From: an uncultured Lachnospiraceae bacterium
Lineage (GTDB): Bacteria; Bacillota; Clostridia; Lachnospirales; Lachnospiraceae
NCBI GenBank assembly: GCA_900316075.1
Contig: ONBT01000002.1
Span: forward strand, 1-64,000
DNA: 64,000 nt
Direction: 5' to 3'
The notes under the pieces were generated by a model. The model was not told where the DNA came from. It searched no databases and saw only the letters and a list, made by a program, of their open reading frames with translations. Shown here piece after piece: positions 16,962 to 26,214 of this stretch. Made by a program: the position numbers and the translations under genes. The stretch's first letter is position 1. Every line of letters begins with the position of its first letter.

Positions 16962-18482
16962 TCAGTAGTGCCGGACCACTTCAAAGCGCTGCAGCTCTAC
17001 ATCGCTGTCATCCACGCTAATTCCGGCCTTCTGCTTGGCAATGGCAATCTGCTGAGGGATTGAATCCACCCCGTCCAGGTTCGGAAGCAAAAGCCCCCGC
17101 TTCATTCCCTTCGTCACAATGACGCCATAGCGCTTCACATCAAGTTCTGCAGGCGACGCAATTCTTTCCGCGGGGCCGAGAATATCTACAGTAATTTCAA
17201 GATATGGAAGTTCGTCTGTCCGAATCGGCGAAAATCGCGGGTCCCGGGTTGAAGCGGAAATCGCGTTTTCTATGATTTCCTCGGCTATGTTTTCCTGCAC
17301 GGCAGAGATAGTCCCTATGCAGCCCCGGAGCTGGCCGTTCTCATGGATGGAGACAAAAGCCCCGGCGCGGTCTGTATACATTTCGGCAGGGAGTTTTTCC
17401 GCCTCCGCGATGGTCAATTCTTTCCTCTCCCGCACATAGGCCTCAACGGATGCCCGGGCAAGCTGCACATAGGGGTCTTCCGATTTTCTTTTTTCTTTCA
17501 GGGCTCCAGCCTTCTTTTCTTCCCAATTTCTCAGGCAGTGACGGGAGCCATCCGAACCTTGTGCGAGGAATGTGCAGACTCCGTAGCCGACGCCGAAGGG
17601 GCCTTCATGGGAAAGTTTCTGCGGCTTTACGGCCAGACCGTCGAAGGCTCCGGCCATCTCGACAAAGGACCGGTGCCCGCATTCGGCGGCGCTTTCCAGA
17701 AAGGCTTCATCGAAATCAAAGAGCTCCTCGAAGGCCCCGCTGCTCATTACTTTCATGATGCGTTCGTCATATACCGGACCGTCCTTGGAAAAGCCGTAGG
17801 GACCGTCGCTTTTCAGCTTGTGGGAAAGGTCGCCGGAAGCAATCCATACAATGCGCCGTCCCAGCTTTTCCGCGGCCTTCTCCACCATCTGTCCCAATTC
17901 ATAGTGCATGGAAAGGGGCAGGCCGGAGAGGCCGATGCGGAGGATTCGGAAGGGGGAGGTTCCGGCCGTTGCTCCAGAAGATTGGAAAGCATCTTCAGCA
18001 ATGCCAGACTCTGATCCAGTTCTTTCTTTCGCGGAAACTGCCCCCAAAGGGGTCTGTCTCTCTGCCTGCTGCAGGAAGTAGAGAGGAATCATCGTGGCGT
18101 GGTCAAGGGACGGGTCCCGCTCGCCCAGGTCCCCGGCAGGAAAGCCCTTGGAATCTGCGGCCTTGCAGATTTCATCCCTGAGTTCAGTATCATAGACCGC
18201 GGAAATCTTTACCTGAGGTGCCCGGAACTGGCCGAAGTTTCCGACAGCAGCACTTCCCGGAGAAATATGAAAATAATCCCGGTACATGATACTGTGGGGA
18301 GACGAAATGATAATGGTATCCGGATTCAGAGAAAGTACGAATTCTGAAGCCCTCCGGTAAGCGTCAATGGTTGCCTGAATTCCCCTCTCATCGCCCTTCC
18401 CGACTTCCGGAATTATGAGGGGCGGGTGGGGTACCATGACACCGCCAAGTATGCCTGCGTTTCTATTATTATTTTCAGACAA
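16962..18482 (-). CDS. AmmeMemoRadiSam system B-A fusion (MEMO1 + AMMECR1)
   Basis: 506 residues. Residues ~1-290 are the MEMO1/AmrB domain, with HPPLIIPEVG, SPHS and SGDLSHKL, related to class III dioxygenases. Residues ~330-500 are the AMMECR1/AmrA domain, with GAFVSIHENGQLRGCIGTI. The radical SAM partner is encoded upstream on the same strand, completing the AmmeMemoRadiSam trio of unknown function. Start: TTG at 18482, with AGGTGA 5 bases ahead; the first GTG (18491) overlaps that site and is less likely. The stop lies 49 bp from the convergent FAD gene. Confidence 0.9.
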   Translation of the reverse strand: MSENNNRNAGILGGVMVPHPPLIIPEVGKGDERGIQATIDAYRRASEFVLSLNPDTIIISSPHSIMYRDYFHISPGSAAVGNFGQFRAPQVKISAVYDTELRDEICKAADSKGFPAGDLGERDPSLDHATMIPLYFLQQAERQTPLGAVSAKERTGSESGIAEDAFQSSGATAGTSPFRILRIGLSGLPLSMHYELGQMVEKAAEKLGRRIVWIASGDLSHKLKSDGPYGFSKDGPVYDERIMKVMSSGAFEELFDFDEAFLESAAECGHRSFVEMAGAFDGLAVKPQKLSHEGPFGVGYGVCTFLAQGSDGSRHCLRNWEEKKAGALKEKRKSEDPYVQLARASVEAYVRERKELTIAEAEKLPAEMYTDRAGAFVSIHENGQLRGCIGTISAVQENIAEEIIENAISASTRDPRFSPIRTDELPYLEITVDILGPAERIASPAELDVKRYGVIVTKGMKRGLLLPNLDGVDSIPQQIAIAKQKAGISVDDSDVELQRFEVVRHY

Positions 18483-18513
18483 GAAAATCACCTGCTTTCA
18501 AACCCGGCTCTCA

Positions 18514-18528
18514 CAAATGCCGCCTATG
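18514..18528 (+). repeat. Solitary core of repeat family A
   Basis: CAAATGCCGCCTATG, two mismatches from the array core, alone in the gap between the two AmmeMemoRadiSam genes. Confidence 0.55.
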
Positions 18529-18590
18529 CCCGGAAGTCCTTGAACGGCTGCAATTCTATGGCAATTTTTCCCTGAAGAACATCGTTCATC

Positions 18591-19469
18591 TCAACAATTG
18601 CCGGTATATACATATTTTAGATGCCGTCGCGCAATGTCTGCCAGATGATAGACCGTCTCCACCGGCGTGGGCTCCCGGTCGCTGTAGGCCGCCCGGGGAA
18701 GAAAGCGGCTGATGTGGAGAGGGATGTTTTCACCTTGGCCCTGCTCCGGATTGACGTCGGTCAGAGAGGCAATGTAGGAAGAAATTCCTTCCATCTCTTC
18801 CTCGCTGTCATTCATGCCCGGAACGATGAGCGTTGTAAGCTCCACATGACAGGATTGCACGGATCTTTCAATGAAGGCTTTCACATCGGAAAGGTTCCCC
18901 TTCAGAATATCACGGTAGACGTCTTCACGAAAGCTTTTGAGATCAATATTCATAGCGTCGATGTAAGGCAGAATCTCTTCCAATACATGACGTGATACGC
19001 AGCCGTTTGTCACCAGAACGTTAAAAAGCCCGGCCTCATGGACGAGGCGGGCCGTATCCCGGACATATTCATGAGCCATGAGTGCTTCATTATATGTATA
19101 GGCAACGCCTATATTTCCCTGATTCTGACTGGAGACGGCCAGAGAACACAATTCTTCCGGGGAAACATATTTTGTGGAGACTTCAGATTCTCCTGCATAT
19201 GAAATTTCATTGTTCTGGCAGAAGGGGCAGTGGAGGTTGCAGCCGAAGGAACCAATAGAAAGGACAAAGCTTCCCGGGTGAAAGCGGCGCAGGGGCTTCT
19301 TCTCAATAGGATCCAGCGCAAGAGCGGTAAGAAGGCCGTAGTTCAGAGGGACTATTTCACCGCCCCGGTTTCCCCGGGCCTTGCAGAATCCTGTCTGGCC
19401 TTCAGTCAGATGGCAGTGGCGGAAGCAGGTCTCGCAGGTGACAGATTTTCTTTCATCTTCGCTGTTCAA
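18591..19469 (-). CDS. amrS: AmmeMemoRadiSam system radical SAM enzyme
   Basis: 292 residues. N-terminal cysteine box CETCFRHCHL...GFCKARGN, typical of AmrS and pyruvate formate-lyase-activating enzyme relatives; the radical SAM motif CNLHCPFCQN is near residue 76. It should cleave S-adenosylmethionine; its target and the role of the AmmeMemo partners are unknown. Start TTG at 19469 with GAGGTGA at 8 bases. It is the first gene of the pair; 109 bp separate it from the fusion gene, a gap that holds the solitary repeat core. Confidence 0.93.
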   Translation of the reverse strand: MNSEDERKSVTCETCFRHCHLTEGQTGFCKARGNRGGEIVPLNYGLLTALALDPIEKKPLRRFHPGSFVLSIGSFGCNLHCPFCQNNEISYAGESEVSTKYVSPEELCSLAVSSQNQGNIGVAYTYNEALMAHEYVRDTARLVHEAGLFNVLVTNGCVSRHVLEEILPYIDAMNIDLKSFREDVYRDILKGNLSDVKAFIERSVQSCHVELTTLIVPGMNDSEEEMEGISSYIASLTDVNPEQGQGENIPLHISRFLPRAAYSDREPTPVETVYHLADIARRHLKYVYTGNC

Positions 19470-19548
19470 GTTTCTTTCACCTCAATCTATTCAAACGGCC
19501 TTCTTAAAGGACGACTGAAAAGGCAAGTCACAAATCAAGAATATTTGC

Positions 19549-19868
19549 AAAAATACCGCCCATGCGCACTCTTAGCAAGAACTCAAATAAGAAAATCAGG
19601 TCGCAGGAGCGGCGGTTTGGTGCAAATACCGCCCATTTGCTGCGCTGCCAGAGGTCTGGAATTGCAAGGCATGGGCGGCATTTGTTCAGAACTAAAGCCT
19701 CTGGGACTTGATTCTTGCTTTTCACCTTCCGGGGCCGCTTGAGACTTGATTCTTGATTTTCACCTTCTGAAGTTGCCGGGCATGGGCGGTATTTGCTCCC
19801 AAGCGCAGCCTCAGCGACTTGTTTCTTGCTTTTTACCTTCCGGAGCCACCAGGCATGAGCGGTATTTG
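19549..19868. repeat. Repeat array 3: same family as arrays 1 and 2
   Basis: Plus cores at about 19549 and 19623, then reverse cores at 19670, 19781 and 19854. The 111-bp step holds a partial duplication (two GACTTGATTCTTG segments) where a core has been lost. The junction between orientations (CCCATTTGCTGCGCTGCC...) is the reverse complement, with few changes, of the junction in array 2. The remaining bases to the GH78 stop at 20005 show no gene. Confidence 0.9.
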
Positions 19869-20004
19869 CCCACATCTTTCCAAAAAGCGTCCTCCAAGAG
19901 CTACAGCACCATTGCAAGATGCCATGGAACTCTCCCAAACTGCCAAAGGACTCTCCAAGGTCTGCCCTGGATCCCTCCCAACTTCAAGGCTCTCTGCAGC
20001 GCCC

Positions 20005-22476
20005 TTACGTCCTGCACAAAAACGCGAATTCCCCTCTCACATCGCTCTTTGTACTGCCGTCCGGCAGGGAGACTTCCGCGGCAAGGCCCTCCGGCACGCT
20101 GCCGGAAACTGTAATGCTGCCGTCAGTTTCATACTTCCAGCCGCAGGAAATACGGCCCTCCGGGGAATGCAGGGTGGCAGAAGCATGCTCCAGATAGTGC
20201 TTCGCTGCTGTCTTTACCGCCTTACCCTCAGAAACAGCCTCTCCTGCAGCCCGTGTCTGCTCTTCCGACAGTTCCGGCGCAGCCACCGGCTTTAAAAACA
20301 GCTTCCCGTGACTGTAGCGGATGCCGGCAACATATTCGATCAGAAATCCGGCCACGGCTCCATAGGAGTAGTGGTTCAGGGAGTCGTGGGGCCGGCCCTT
20401 CTCATCGATGCCGTCCCAGTCTTCCCAGAGGGTTGTGGCCCCCTGCTTCACTTCGTAGAGCCAGCCGGGCGCCGTATCATTCAAAAGCAGGCGGTAGGCC
20501 GTCCCTGCATAGCCATAGTCGCAGAGGACCGGGCAGAGGGCCGGGGTCGTCAGGAAACCGGTATTCAGGTGATAGCCTGCCCGCTTTACATTATTCTCAA
20601 GGGCAAGGGCAGCGGCCTGCCGCTTCTCTTTCGGAAGGAGGCCGAAGGAAAGGGGACGCACATAGAGGCACTGGCGGTCGGAAGAAATGGTCCCGTCCTC
20701 CGTGAAGACATGCGTATAGGCGGCCTTCGCCTTCTCTCCGATTTCGGAGTAGCGGAGGGAATCGCTGATCAGGCGCTTGTACTCGCCATTTTTCTCGGGC
20801 AGGCTTTCGGCGATTTCCTGGGCGATGCGGCCCATGAGGAAGCCGTCATAGGCGAGGTAGGCTGTCCCCACGTCTTTAAGGGCTGTGGCACTGTCCTTCA
20901 TATCCGAAACTTCGAAGCCCGGCTCCTTCCACTCGCCGTAGTCAAAGCCCTTGTCAATGGTATACTTCTCGTATTTCCTGTTCTTCCGCCCCTTCAGCTT
21001 GGGAGACGCAGGTTTCATGGGCTTCTTCGAAGCCCTCCGGATCAGAAACTCATACCACTTCTTCATCATGGGATAGAAGCGCTTCAGGACTTCGACGTCT
21101 CCCTTGTAGCAGTACATCTCCCAGGGGGCAATGATCACGGCGTCCGCCCAGCCCGTCGACTGGCTCATAAAGGCCGCCATGAAGCCCGTCATCTTCGTGG
21201 GCGGGCAGATATTGGGCACGCGGCCGTTCCTGTGCTGGCTGACCATGCATTCGGAAAGCCACTTCTCATATACGTCATAGGAATCCATGAGTCTGAGGCC
21301 CGTGTGGGCGAAAAGGCCGGCGTCCCCGGTCCAGCCCGACCGCTCCCGGGTGGGGCAGTCCGTGGGAATTCCGCAGAAATTTCCCTTCTGGGACCAGAGG
21401 CAGTTTGAAAAGAGGCGGTTTAAGTCCGGGTTCGACGAATCAAACTTCGCGGTCTCGGCCATGTCCGAATAGATGGCGATGGCTGTGAAGGTAGCCTTGT
21501 CCGCTTCGACCGGGAAGTCGGAAACGATTTTCGCATAGCGGAAACCCATGATTGTGAAGGAAGGCGTGTAAGCGTTCTCCCCTTCTTTCGTGATGAGTCG
21601 GAGCTCCTGGCGGATGCCGGCTTCAAAGTGGCGCTTTCCGGGCTGGAAGTTTTCAATGGTGAAATTCCCCTCGGCGTCCAGGGTCTCCCCGCAGATTAAA
21701 GCCAGATGGCCGCCCTCCGGGGCGTCTTTCAAAGAAATTGAAATCACACCGGCCAGGTTCTGCCCGAAGTCCAGGCAGAGAGACCCGTCCGGGGTCCGGA
21801 TGAATTTACCGGGAAAGGTCTCATGCCGCAATATGGCAGGCTCATGGGAAAGGTAAAGAAGGTCCTTTGTCAGGCGGACCTCCCGGGCCCGGCGGAGATA
21901 ATTTACCTCCCGGCCGGCGTCGTAGATTTCCCCCTGCTCCAGGTCATTTCCCCGGATGGGGCCGTCGGTCGAAGCCTCCCAGGACTCGTCGCTGACAAGA
22001 AGTTGACGCCCGTCAACCAGAAGCTGCAGGTAGAGGGACAGGTCTTTTCCGTACAGGACCTTCTGCCCGTCCACCCCGCAGGAGCCCCGGTACCAGCCGT
22101 TTCCGAGAACCGCCACAAGCTCATTTTCCCCGTCCTTAAGGTATGTGGTCACATCGTACTCCCTCAGGGGCATGTGCATGTAGGCGTTGCAGGGACCGGG
22201 GGAAAGCACCTCAGAAGAGATCTTTACATTATTCATGTATAATTCAAAGACCCCGTGGGCGGCGGCGTAGAGGACATTCTCCTTCCCCGGGGTGCAGGAA
22301 AAGCGCTTCCTCAGGTACCCCGCGTGGCGGCCGAAATCGGGACAGGTCTCAAAATCCGCATCGTTCGGCGTCACGGAAGAAAAGACCCGGTTCTTGTCCC
22401 GCCGCGGTACAGATGCGTCTTCCAGTTCCGGGGAAATCCACTTGGCGCTGTTTAGGTCTATGTCTTCGAATTTCAC
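20005..22476 (-). CDS. Alpha-L-rhamnosidase, GH78 (second copy)
   Basis: 823 residues. N-terminal beta domains with GVFELYMNNVKISSE and NGWYRG (carbohydrate-binding-type region), then IPTDCPTRERSGWTGDAG at ~370-388, the GH78 block with the shorter RERSGWTG form, and the downstream GATTLWEDWDG and SLNHYSYGAV of the (alpha/alpha)6 barrel. No signal peptide. It is only distantly similar to the rhamnosidase at 1-2337, so it may act on another rhamnoside. Start GTG at 22476, six bases after AAGGAG; the longer TTG start at 22500 has a poorer site. Two copies of the AT-rich motif lie inside the gene (20585 and 22223). Confidence 0.92.
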   Translation of the reverse strand: MKFEDIDLNSAKWISPELEDASVPRRDKNRVFSSVTPNDADFETCPDFGRHAGYLRKRFSCTPGKENVLYAAAHGVFELYMNNVKISSEVLSPGPCNAYMHMPLREYDVTTYLKDGENELVAVLGNGWYRGSCGVDGQKVLYGKDLSLYLQLLVDGRQLLVSDESWEASTDGPIRGNDLEQGEIYDAGREVNYLRRAREVRLTKDLLYLSHEPAILRHETFPGKFIRTPDGSLCLDFGQNLAGVISISLKDAPEGGHLALICGETLDAEGNFTIENFQPGKRHFEAGIRQELRLITKEGENAYTPSFTIMGFRYAKIVSDFPVEADKATFTAIAIYSDMAETAKFDSSNPDLNRLFSNCLWSQKGNFCGIPTDCPTRERSGWTGDAGLFAHTGLRLMDSYDVYEKWLSECMVSQHRNGRVPNICPPTKMTGFMAAFMSQSTGWADAVIIAPWEMYCYKGDVEVLKRFYPMMKKWYEFLIRRASKKPMKPASPKLKGRKNRKYEKYTIDKGFDYGEWKEPGFEVSDMKDSATALKDVGTAYLAYDGFLMGRIAQEIAESLPEKNGEYKRLISDSLRYSEIGEKAKAAYTHVFTEDGTISSDRQCLYVRPLSFGLLPKEKRQAAALALENNVKRAGYHLNTGFLTTPALCPVLCDYGYAGTAYRLLLNDTAPGWLYEVKQGATTLWEDWDGIDEKGRPHDSLNHYSYGAVAGFLIEYVAGIRYSHGKLFLKPVAAPELSEEQTRAAGEAVSEGKAVKTAAKHYLEHASATLHSPEGRISCGWKYETDGSITVSGSVPEGLAAEVSLPDGSTKSDVRGEFAFLCRT

Positions 22477-22514
22477 TTTCTTCTCCTTGTCGAAATACAA
22501 ACCATCCTGAAAAT

Positions 22515-22553
22515 AAAAAAGGAAATGCCTGCCAAGAGGCCGGTCATTTCCTG
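22515..22553 (-). terminator. Intrinsic terminator after the GGDEF gene
   Basis: Minus strand GGAAATGACCGGCC, TCTT, GGCAGGCATTTCC, then TTTTTT. No clear promoter is seen between it and the second GH78 gene, so some read-through may feed that gene. Confidence 0.78.
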
Positions 22554-22631
22554 CAATGCAAATGTTTAAACTTTTTCCGGTTCAGACTGCAAAATGTCCT
22601 GTCATTCAGGGAGACTGAAACGTCCGTCCTC

Positions 22632-24257
22632 CTAGATCGAGTCGTCAATCGTGGAACCGGCGAAGTTGGACCGGTGCATGAGACAGATTTCTCCCTTCTT
22701 TTTTCGCTTGACCGAGTAAAGGGCATTGTCCGCCGTATAGAGGTAGTCCCAGGACCGGTTCCATTCCGTCGGTACGGAATTCCTTATGCCCTGGGAAATA
22801 GAGATTCCGGTAATCGTCTTTCCGCCGGTTGAAGGCACCTTCAAGGTGGAAACCCGCTGTTTCAGGCGCTCAGCGAAATCCGTGATGGCGCTGTCTTCCA
22901 TGCCCTCATAGAGAATGACAAATTCATCGCCCCCGTAGCGGGCCGCATACATATGCTCCCCGACCAGTTCGGAAAGAAGCTCCCCGACCTGGGCGAGGCA
23001 GTTGTCCCCGGTCTGGTGGCCGTAGGTATCGTTGTACTGCTTGAAATTGTCAATATCGAAAATCTCGAGGCCGAAGAATACTTGCTCCTCCTGGGCCTTT
23101 TCGAAAGCGTTCTGCAGGTAATCATTCAGGGCAAAGCGGTTGGGAATGCCGGTCAGGATATCGGTCTTGGCCTGCTTCTCCAGAATAATATTTTTCCGCT
23201 TGATGTCCTCGGCCGCGTTCACCATCTGCATATATACGCGGAAGGTGGTCTTCTTCACGACCGCCTGGGCCTCCGCCGCCTCAAAATAGCGCTCGAGGTA
23301 GTAAATGCGCCGCTCGGGCAGCTTCTTGACCTTCGCCATCTTCGACATGTCATTGTAGACAGCCGCAAGGACATAGGGAGAGCCGTATTTCTCTACCACG
23401 GGCAGACCCTTCGCCACCATATTCTCAACAAATTCCTGATGGCCGCCCCGATAGTCCCGCTCCAGCATATTCAGCATTTCAGGGATGCAGTCCAGATAGG
23501 TGGCCGAATCCATGACCTGGGACAGCATGGCATTTTCCAGCCGTTCCACGTCGTCTGCATCCCCGTATTTTCGGACCAGGGACAGGGCCAGAATATTGAA
23601 GATGAAGATGTCTTCCCCGTCGGAAAAGGTATAGTCGTAGCGCCCCTGAAAGGCCTTGAGTTCCGTATAGGCCCGGGCCGCCGCCTTGTAATTTCCCAGT
23701 TCCAGATAGGCCAGGCCTTCCTCGCAGTAAAGAAGGGCCGCGATATATTTCGCGTCGTCGTTTTCAAAGCCGACCTTTTTGATGTAAGCCGCCGAAGTGC
23801 GATAGGCCTCTATGGCCGTCCGGAAGTCATCCAGCCGGTAGTGCTCGAAGCCGAGATTGTAATTGACCCGGGAGAGAAGTTCCGCATCCCCGACCCGCTC
23901 GGCGCTGCTTCTGGCCAGAGAATAATACTGGACCCCGATTTCCAGGAGGCCCCGCAGAGAAGCGTCGTTGCCGAGAATATTGTATATCCGGCTCATGATG
24001 CGGAAGTTGGCCGCCCGGTCTGCATAGGTGAGGGCCTTCTGCATATAGAAGCCCAGGCTGTCGTAATATTCCTGGGTCGTATAGCAGTATTCCCCCATAT
24101 AGAAATAGGCCTCTGCCAGCTGGTCGTCATTCGCGTCACCGGACCGCTTGGCATAGGTCAGAAGGTTCTTGGCCGCAGACCGGTAGCCCCTGCTTCTACC
24201 GGACCTCTTCGTCAGGAGTTCGCTCTTCAGTTCGTCGTAACTCTTTTCGGCACTCAT
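22632..24257 (-). CDS. TPR-GGDEF diguanylate cyclase
   Basis: 541 residues. About 350 residues of TPR-like helical repeats (for example QLAEAYFYMGEYCYTTQEYY and AELLSRVNYNLGFEHYRL) precede a GGDEF domain at ~365-520. The active-site signature is YGGDEF near residue 437, with DILTGIPNRFALND and FDIDNFKQYNDTYGH upstream, so cyclic-di-GMP synthesis is likely. There is no TM segment, so the input should be cytosolic, probably a protein bound by the TPRs. No RxxD inhibitory site is obvious. It lies downstream of the tRNA-Leu gene and the receiver protein, which may belong to the same signalling unit. Confidence 0.93.
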   Translation of the reverse strand: MSAEKSYDELKSELLTKRSGRSRGYRSAAKNLLTYAKRSGDANDDQLAEAYFYMGEYCYTTQEYYDSLGFYMQKALTYADRAANFRIMSRIYNILGNDASLRGLLEIGVQYYSLARSSAERVGDAELLSRVNYNLGFEHYRLDDFRTAIEAYRTSAAYIKKVGFENDDAKYIAALLYCEEGLAYLELGNYKAAARAYTELKAFQGRYDYTFSDGEDIFIFNILALSLVRKYGDADDVERLENAMLSQVMDSATYLDCIPEMLNMLERDYRGGHQEFVENMVAKGLPVVEKYGSPYVLAAVYNDMSKMAKVKKLPERRIYYLERYFEAAEAQAVVKKTTFRVYMQMVNAAEDIKRKNIILEKQAKTDILTGIPNRFALNDYLQNAFEKAQEEQVFFGLEIFDIDNFKQYNDTYGHQTGDNCLAQVGELLSELVGEHMYAARYGGDEFVILYEGMEDSAITDFAERLKQRVSTLKVPSTGGKTITGISISQGIRNSVPTEWNRSWDYLYTADNALYSVKRKKKGEICLMHRSNFAGSTIDDSI

Positions 24258-24292
24258 ATGTTCAGTTTTCCCATCTATGCAGGAATGAAAGC

Positions 24293-24310
24293 CTCATGAA
24301 TAATATAAAG
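24293..24310 (-). repeat. AT-rich repeated motif copy
   Basis: CTTTATATTATTCATGAG on the minus strand, 36 bases ahead of the GGDEF start codon. Confidence 0.6.
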
Positions 24311-24404
24311 CCAGGCGTTCTTCCTGCACCTGACGGCGGAACATTTCGAAGGTTCTTTCTGCCAAACATATCCCGCCGCAACAATATTCAATTTCGAATC
24401 CCAC

Positions 24405-24484
24405 TGCGGTTAACAGGACTTGAACCTGCACGGTCTCCCACCAGAACCTAAATCTGGCGCGTCTGCCAATTCCGCCATAACCGC
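24405..24484 (-). tRNA. tRNA-Leu (anticodon UAG)
   Basis: Minus strand begins GCGGTTATGGCGG and ends TTAACCGCA; the acceptor stem GCGGTTA/TAACCGC is perfect. Anticodon arm CCAGA-TTTAGGT-TCTGG gives anticodon TAG, T-arm GCAGG-TTCAAGT-CCTGT. A short variable arm makes it 80 nt. CCA is not encoded. It lies six bases after a protein-coding gene on the same strand. Confidence 0.97.
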
Positions 24485-24490
24485 AAAATA

Positions 24491-24700
24491 TCACTCGCCG
24501 TCTTTGGAAATTTCGTTCAGCCCGTCCAAAAGCTCCTGGGGGTCGACCTTCGAGAAGGAATCGAGAATCTTTTCAAACTTCCCGGCAAAGGACTCCTCCT
24601 CTGTCTGCAGGCCCAGTTTCTTCGCCCGGCGCTTCAATTCCTCTTCATCGATGACAATAGAACTGTTCTCAAACTGAACGGTCTTCTTCTCTTCTGCCAT
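24491..24700 (-). CDS. Small acidic hypothetical protein (69 aa)
   Basis: 69 residues beginning MAEEKKTVQFENSSIVIDEE, charged, with likely helices; no TM segment and no family I recognise. The start at 24700 has AAGGAG 12 bases ahead and AAGG nearer; a longer start at 24727 would overlap the upstream receiver gene. It follows that gene by 23 bp and precedes tRNA-Leu by 6 bp, so it is probably co-transcribed with the receiver protein and may be a partner of it. Confidence 0.7.
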   Translation of the reverse strand: MAEEKKTVQFENSSIVIDEEELKRRAKKLGLQTEEESFAGKFEKILDSFSKVDPQELLDGLNEISKDGE

Positions 24701-24723
24701 ACAGCCTTGTCTCCTTCCTTCCC

Positions 24724-25884
24724 TCACGAATCATGTCTTTCCTGATTCTGAAAGAAATCATCTATGATACGGATGACCTCATCCGGAGCGGTCCCCTTCA
24801 GAATGTATCGCTCCGGCCGCAGGGCTGAAACCTTCAGCACCGCCTCCCGGTCATCCCGGGCCGTCAGGAACATGACAGGGATGTCCTTCGTCTGGGGCTC
24901 TGACCGCATCATCTCAAAGACCTTGGCTCCGGAAATGACGGGCATCTCGTAATCCAATAGAACCAGGTCCACATGGTTCCTGGCAAGAAGGGCGATGGCA
25001 TTGGCCCCGGAATTTGCCATATAGACGTGATAGGTTCCGGCCAGCCACTCCTTGATTGTACGGAGCATGACCGGGTCATCGTCCACGACCAGAATGCTCT
25101 TTCTCGTCGTATCGTCCTCGGACAGGGCCTGGTTCATGCGGAGCTTCTCCACGAGGAGCTTCACGTTCAGAGGCCTCGAAAAATTGCCTTTCGTATACTC
25201 CCGGGGAAGGTAGGCATAGGCATCCTCAATCTCCCTGCCGTTTCCGACCAGATAGATGCTGATGTCCGACTCGTTCTCCTGATAGAGCTCCCGCAGGTAG
25301 GAAAGGGTCTCTATCGTATGCCGCGTGGCATTGTCCACATAGATAATAATGAAATTCGGCCGGTTGGGCAGGGCCGCAATGACCTTCGGCACGGGCCGGG
25401 AAAAGATGACGTCGTAGAACTCGTTCTCGAGGGACTTCGTAATGGCGTTCACCATGAAGGTCTGCGACTCGGCAATCAGAAGAATCTGATCTCTGGCCGA
25501 CTCGGGCTGCTTGAAGCGGACATCGTTTTTGTTCGGCCGGCTCATGTAGGAAGAGCCGAAATCCCCGAAATTGAAGGCATCGTCGTCTTCGCTGTCGCCG
25601 CCGGAAAAGCCGTTTCCATAGATTCCGTCCGAATCCGTCATCCGCTCTTCCCCGAAGGACAGAAAGCCCCCGCCGGAGGGGCTGCCGTAGTCCCCGAAAT
25701 CACTGCCGGAGGAGGAAAAAGAATTGTCCGAGTCAAAGGAAGAAGGCCCGAAAGCGAAGGAACCGGGCGCACCGAAGGGAGAAGAAGGAACTTCCCTGTC
25801 AAAGTCAAAATCCCCCTTGGCGGCGTCTGAAAAGGCGTCGTCCTCCTCCCCGGGAAAATCTGAATTTGAAAACGGAAATGCCAT
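24724..25884 (-). CDS. Response-regulator receiver protein with acidic N-terminal tail
   Basis: 386 residues. Residues 1-125 are low complexity (Ser/Gly/Phe/Asp), presumably disordered. Residues ~130-250 resemble a degenerate receiver: DQILLIAESQTFMVNAI lacks the acidic pair. Residues ~262-380 are an intact receiver with SILVVDDDP, phospho-acceptor Asp in VLLDYEMP near residue 310, a Thr at FLTA and Lys at ILKG. There is no output domain, so it should act through protein contacts. Start at 25884 follows GGAAGAAG. Its neighbours include a diguanylate cyclase, so a link to cyclic-di-GMP control is plausible but unproven. Confidence 0.85.
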   Translation of the reverse strand: MAFPFSNSDFPGEEDDAFSDAAKGDFDFDREVPSSPFGAPGSFAFGPSSFDSDNSFSSSGSDFGDYGSPSGGGFLSFGEERMTDSDGIYGNGFSGGDSEDDDAFNFGDFGSSYMSRPNKNDVRFKQPESARDQILLIAESQTFMVNAITKSLENEFYDVIFSRPVPKVIAALPNRPNFIIIYVDNATRHTIETLSYLRELYQENESDISIYLVGNGREIEDAYAYLPREYTKGNFSRPLNVKLLVEKLRMNQALSEDDTTRKSILVVDDDPVMLRTIKEWLAGTYHVYMANSGANAIALLARNHVDLVLLDYEMPVISGAKVFEMMRSEPQTKDIPVMFLTARDDREAVLKVSALRPERYILKGTAPDEVIRIIDDFFQNQERHDS

Positions 25885-25986
25885 ATGCTTCTTCCAATCC
25901 TGCTTTTTCTGCCTTTTTTGCCCCTGCAGTCCCTGCTGCAGAAGGGCATCAAAAAGACATGCGCAAAAAGCACTTAGTTATTGGAG

Positions 25987-26016
25987 ATAATACTTTAAAA
26001 GGACCGCTACTGTCAA
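25987..26016 (-). promoter_or_regulatory. Sigma-A promoter of the receiver-protein operon
   Basis: Minus strand TTGACA, 18-base spacer, TATTAT, about 100 bases ahead of the start codon. The rest of the 330-bp gap holds a weak hairpin (GCCCCTG/CAGGGGC at 26032-26055) that may end the GDPD transcript. Confidence 0.72.
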
Positions 26017-26214
26017 CTCCGCAGGGGGATTTTGCCCCTGTAAATCTGCGCAGGGGCCACCCGACTGACCGGCGATTTTTGTGAACAGGGCTGTGCAAAA
26101 CCGTCGATAATGTTCATAACTTTGTTGAAACTTTTTTCACCAAGAACAGATTCCTGCAAATACGGTCTCTGTGGAAACCCCCGTGTTCTCTCCCGGCCCT
26201 CAGGCCCCTTCTGC

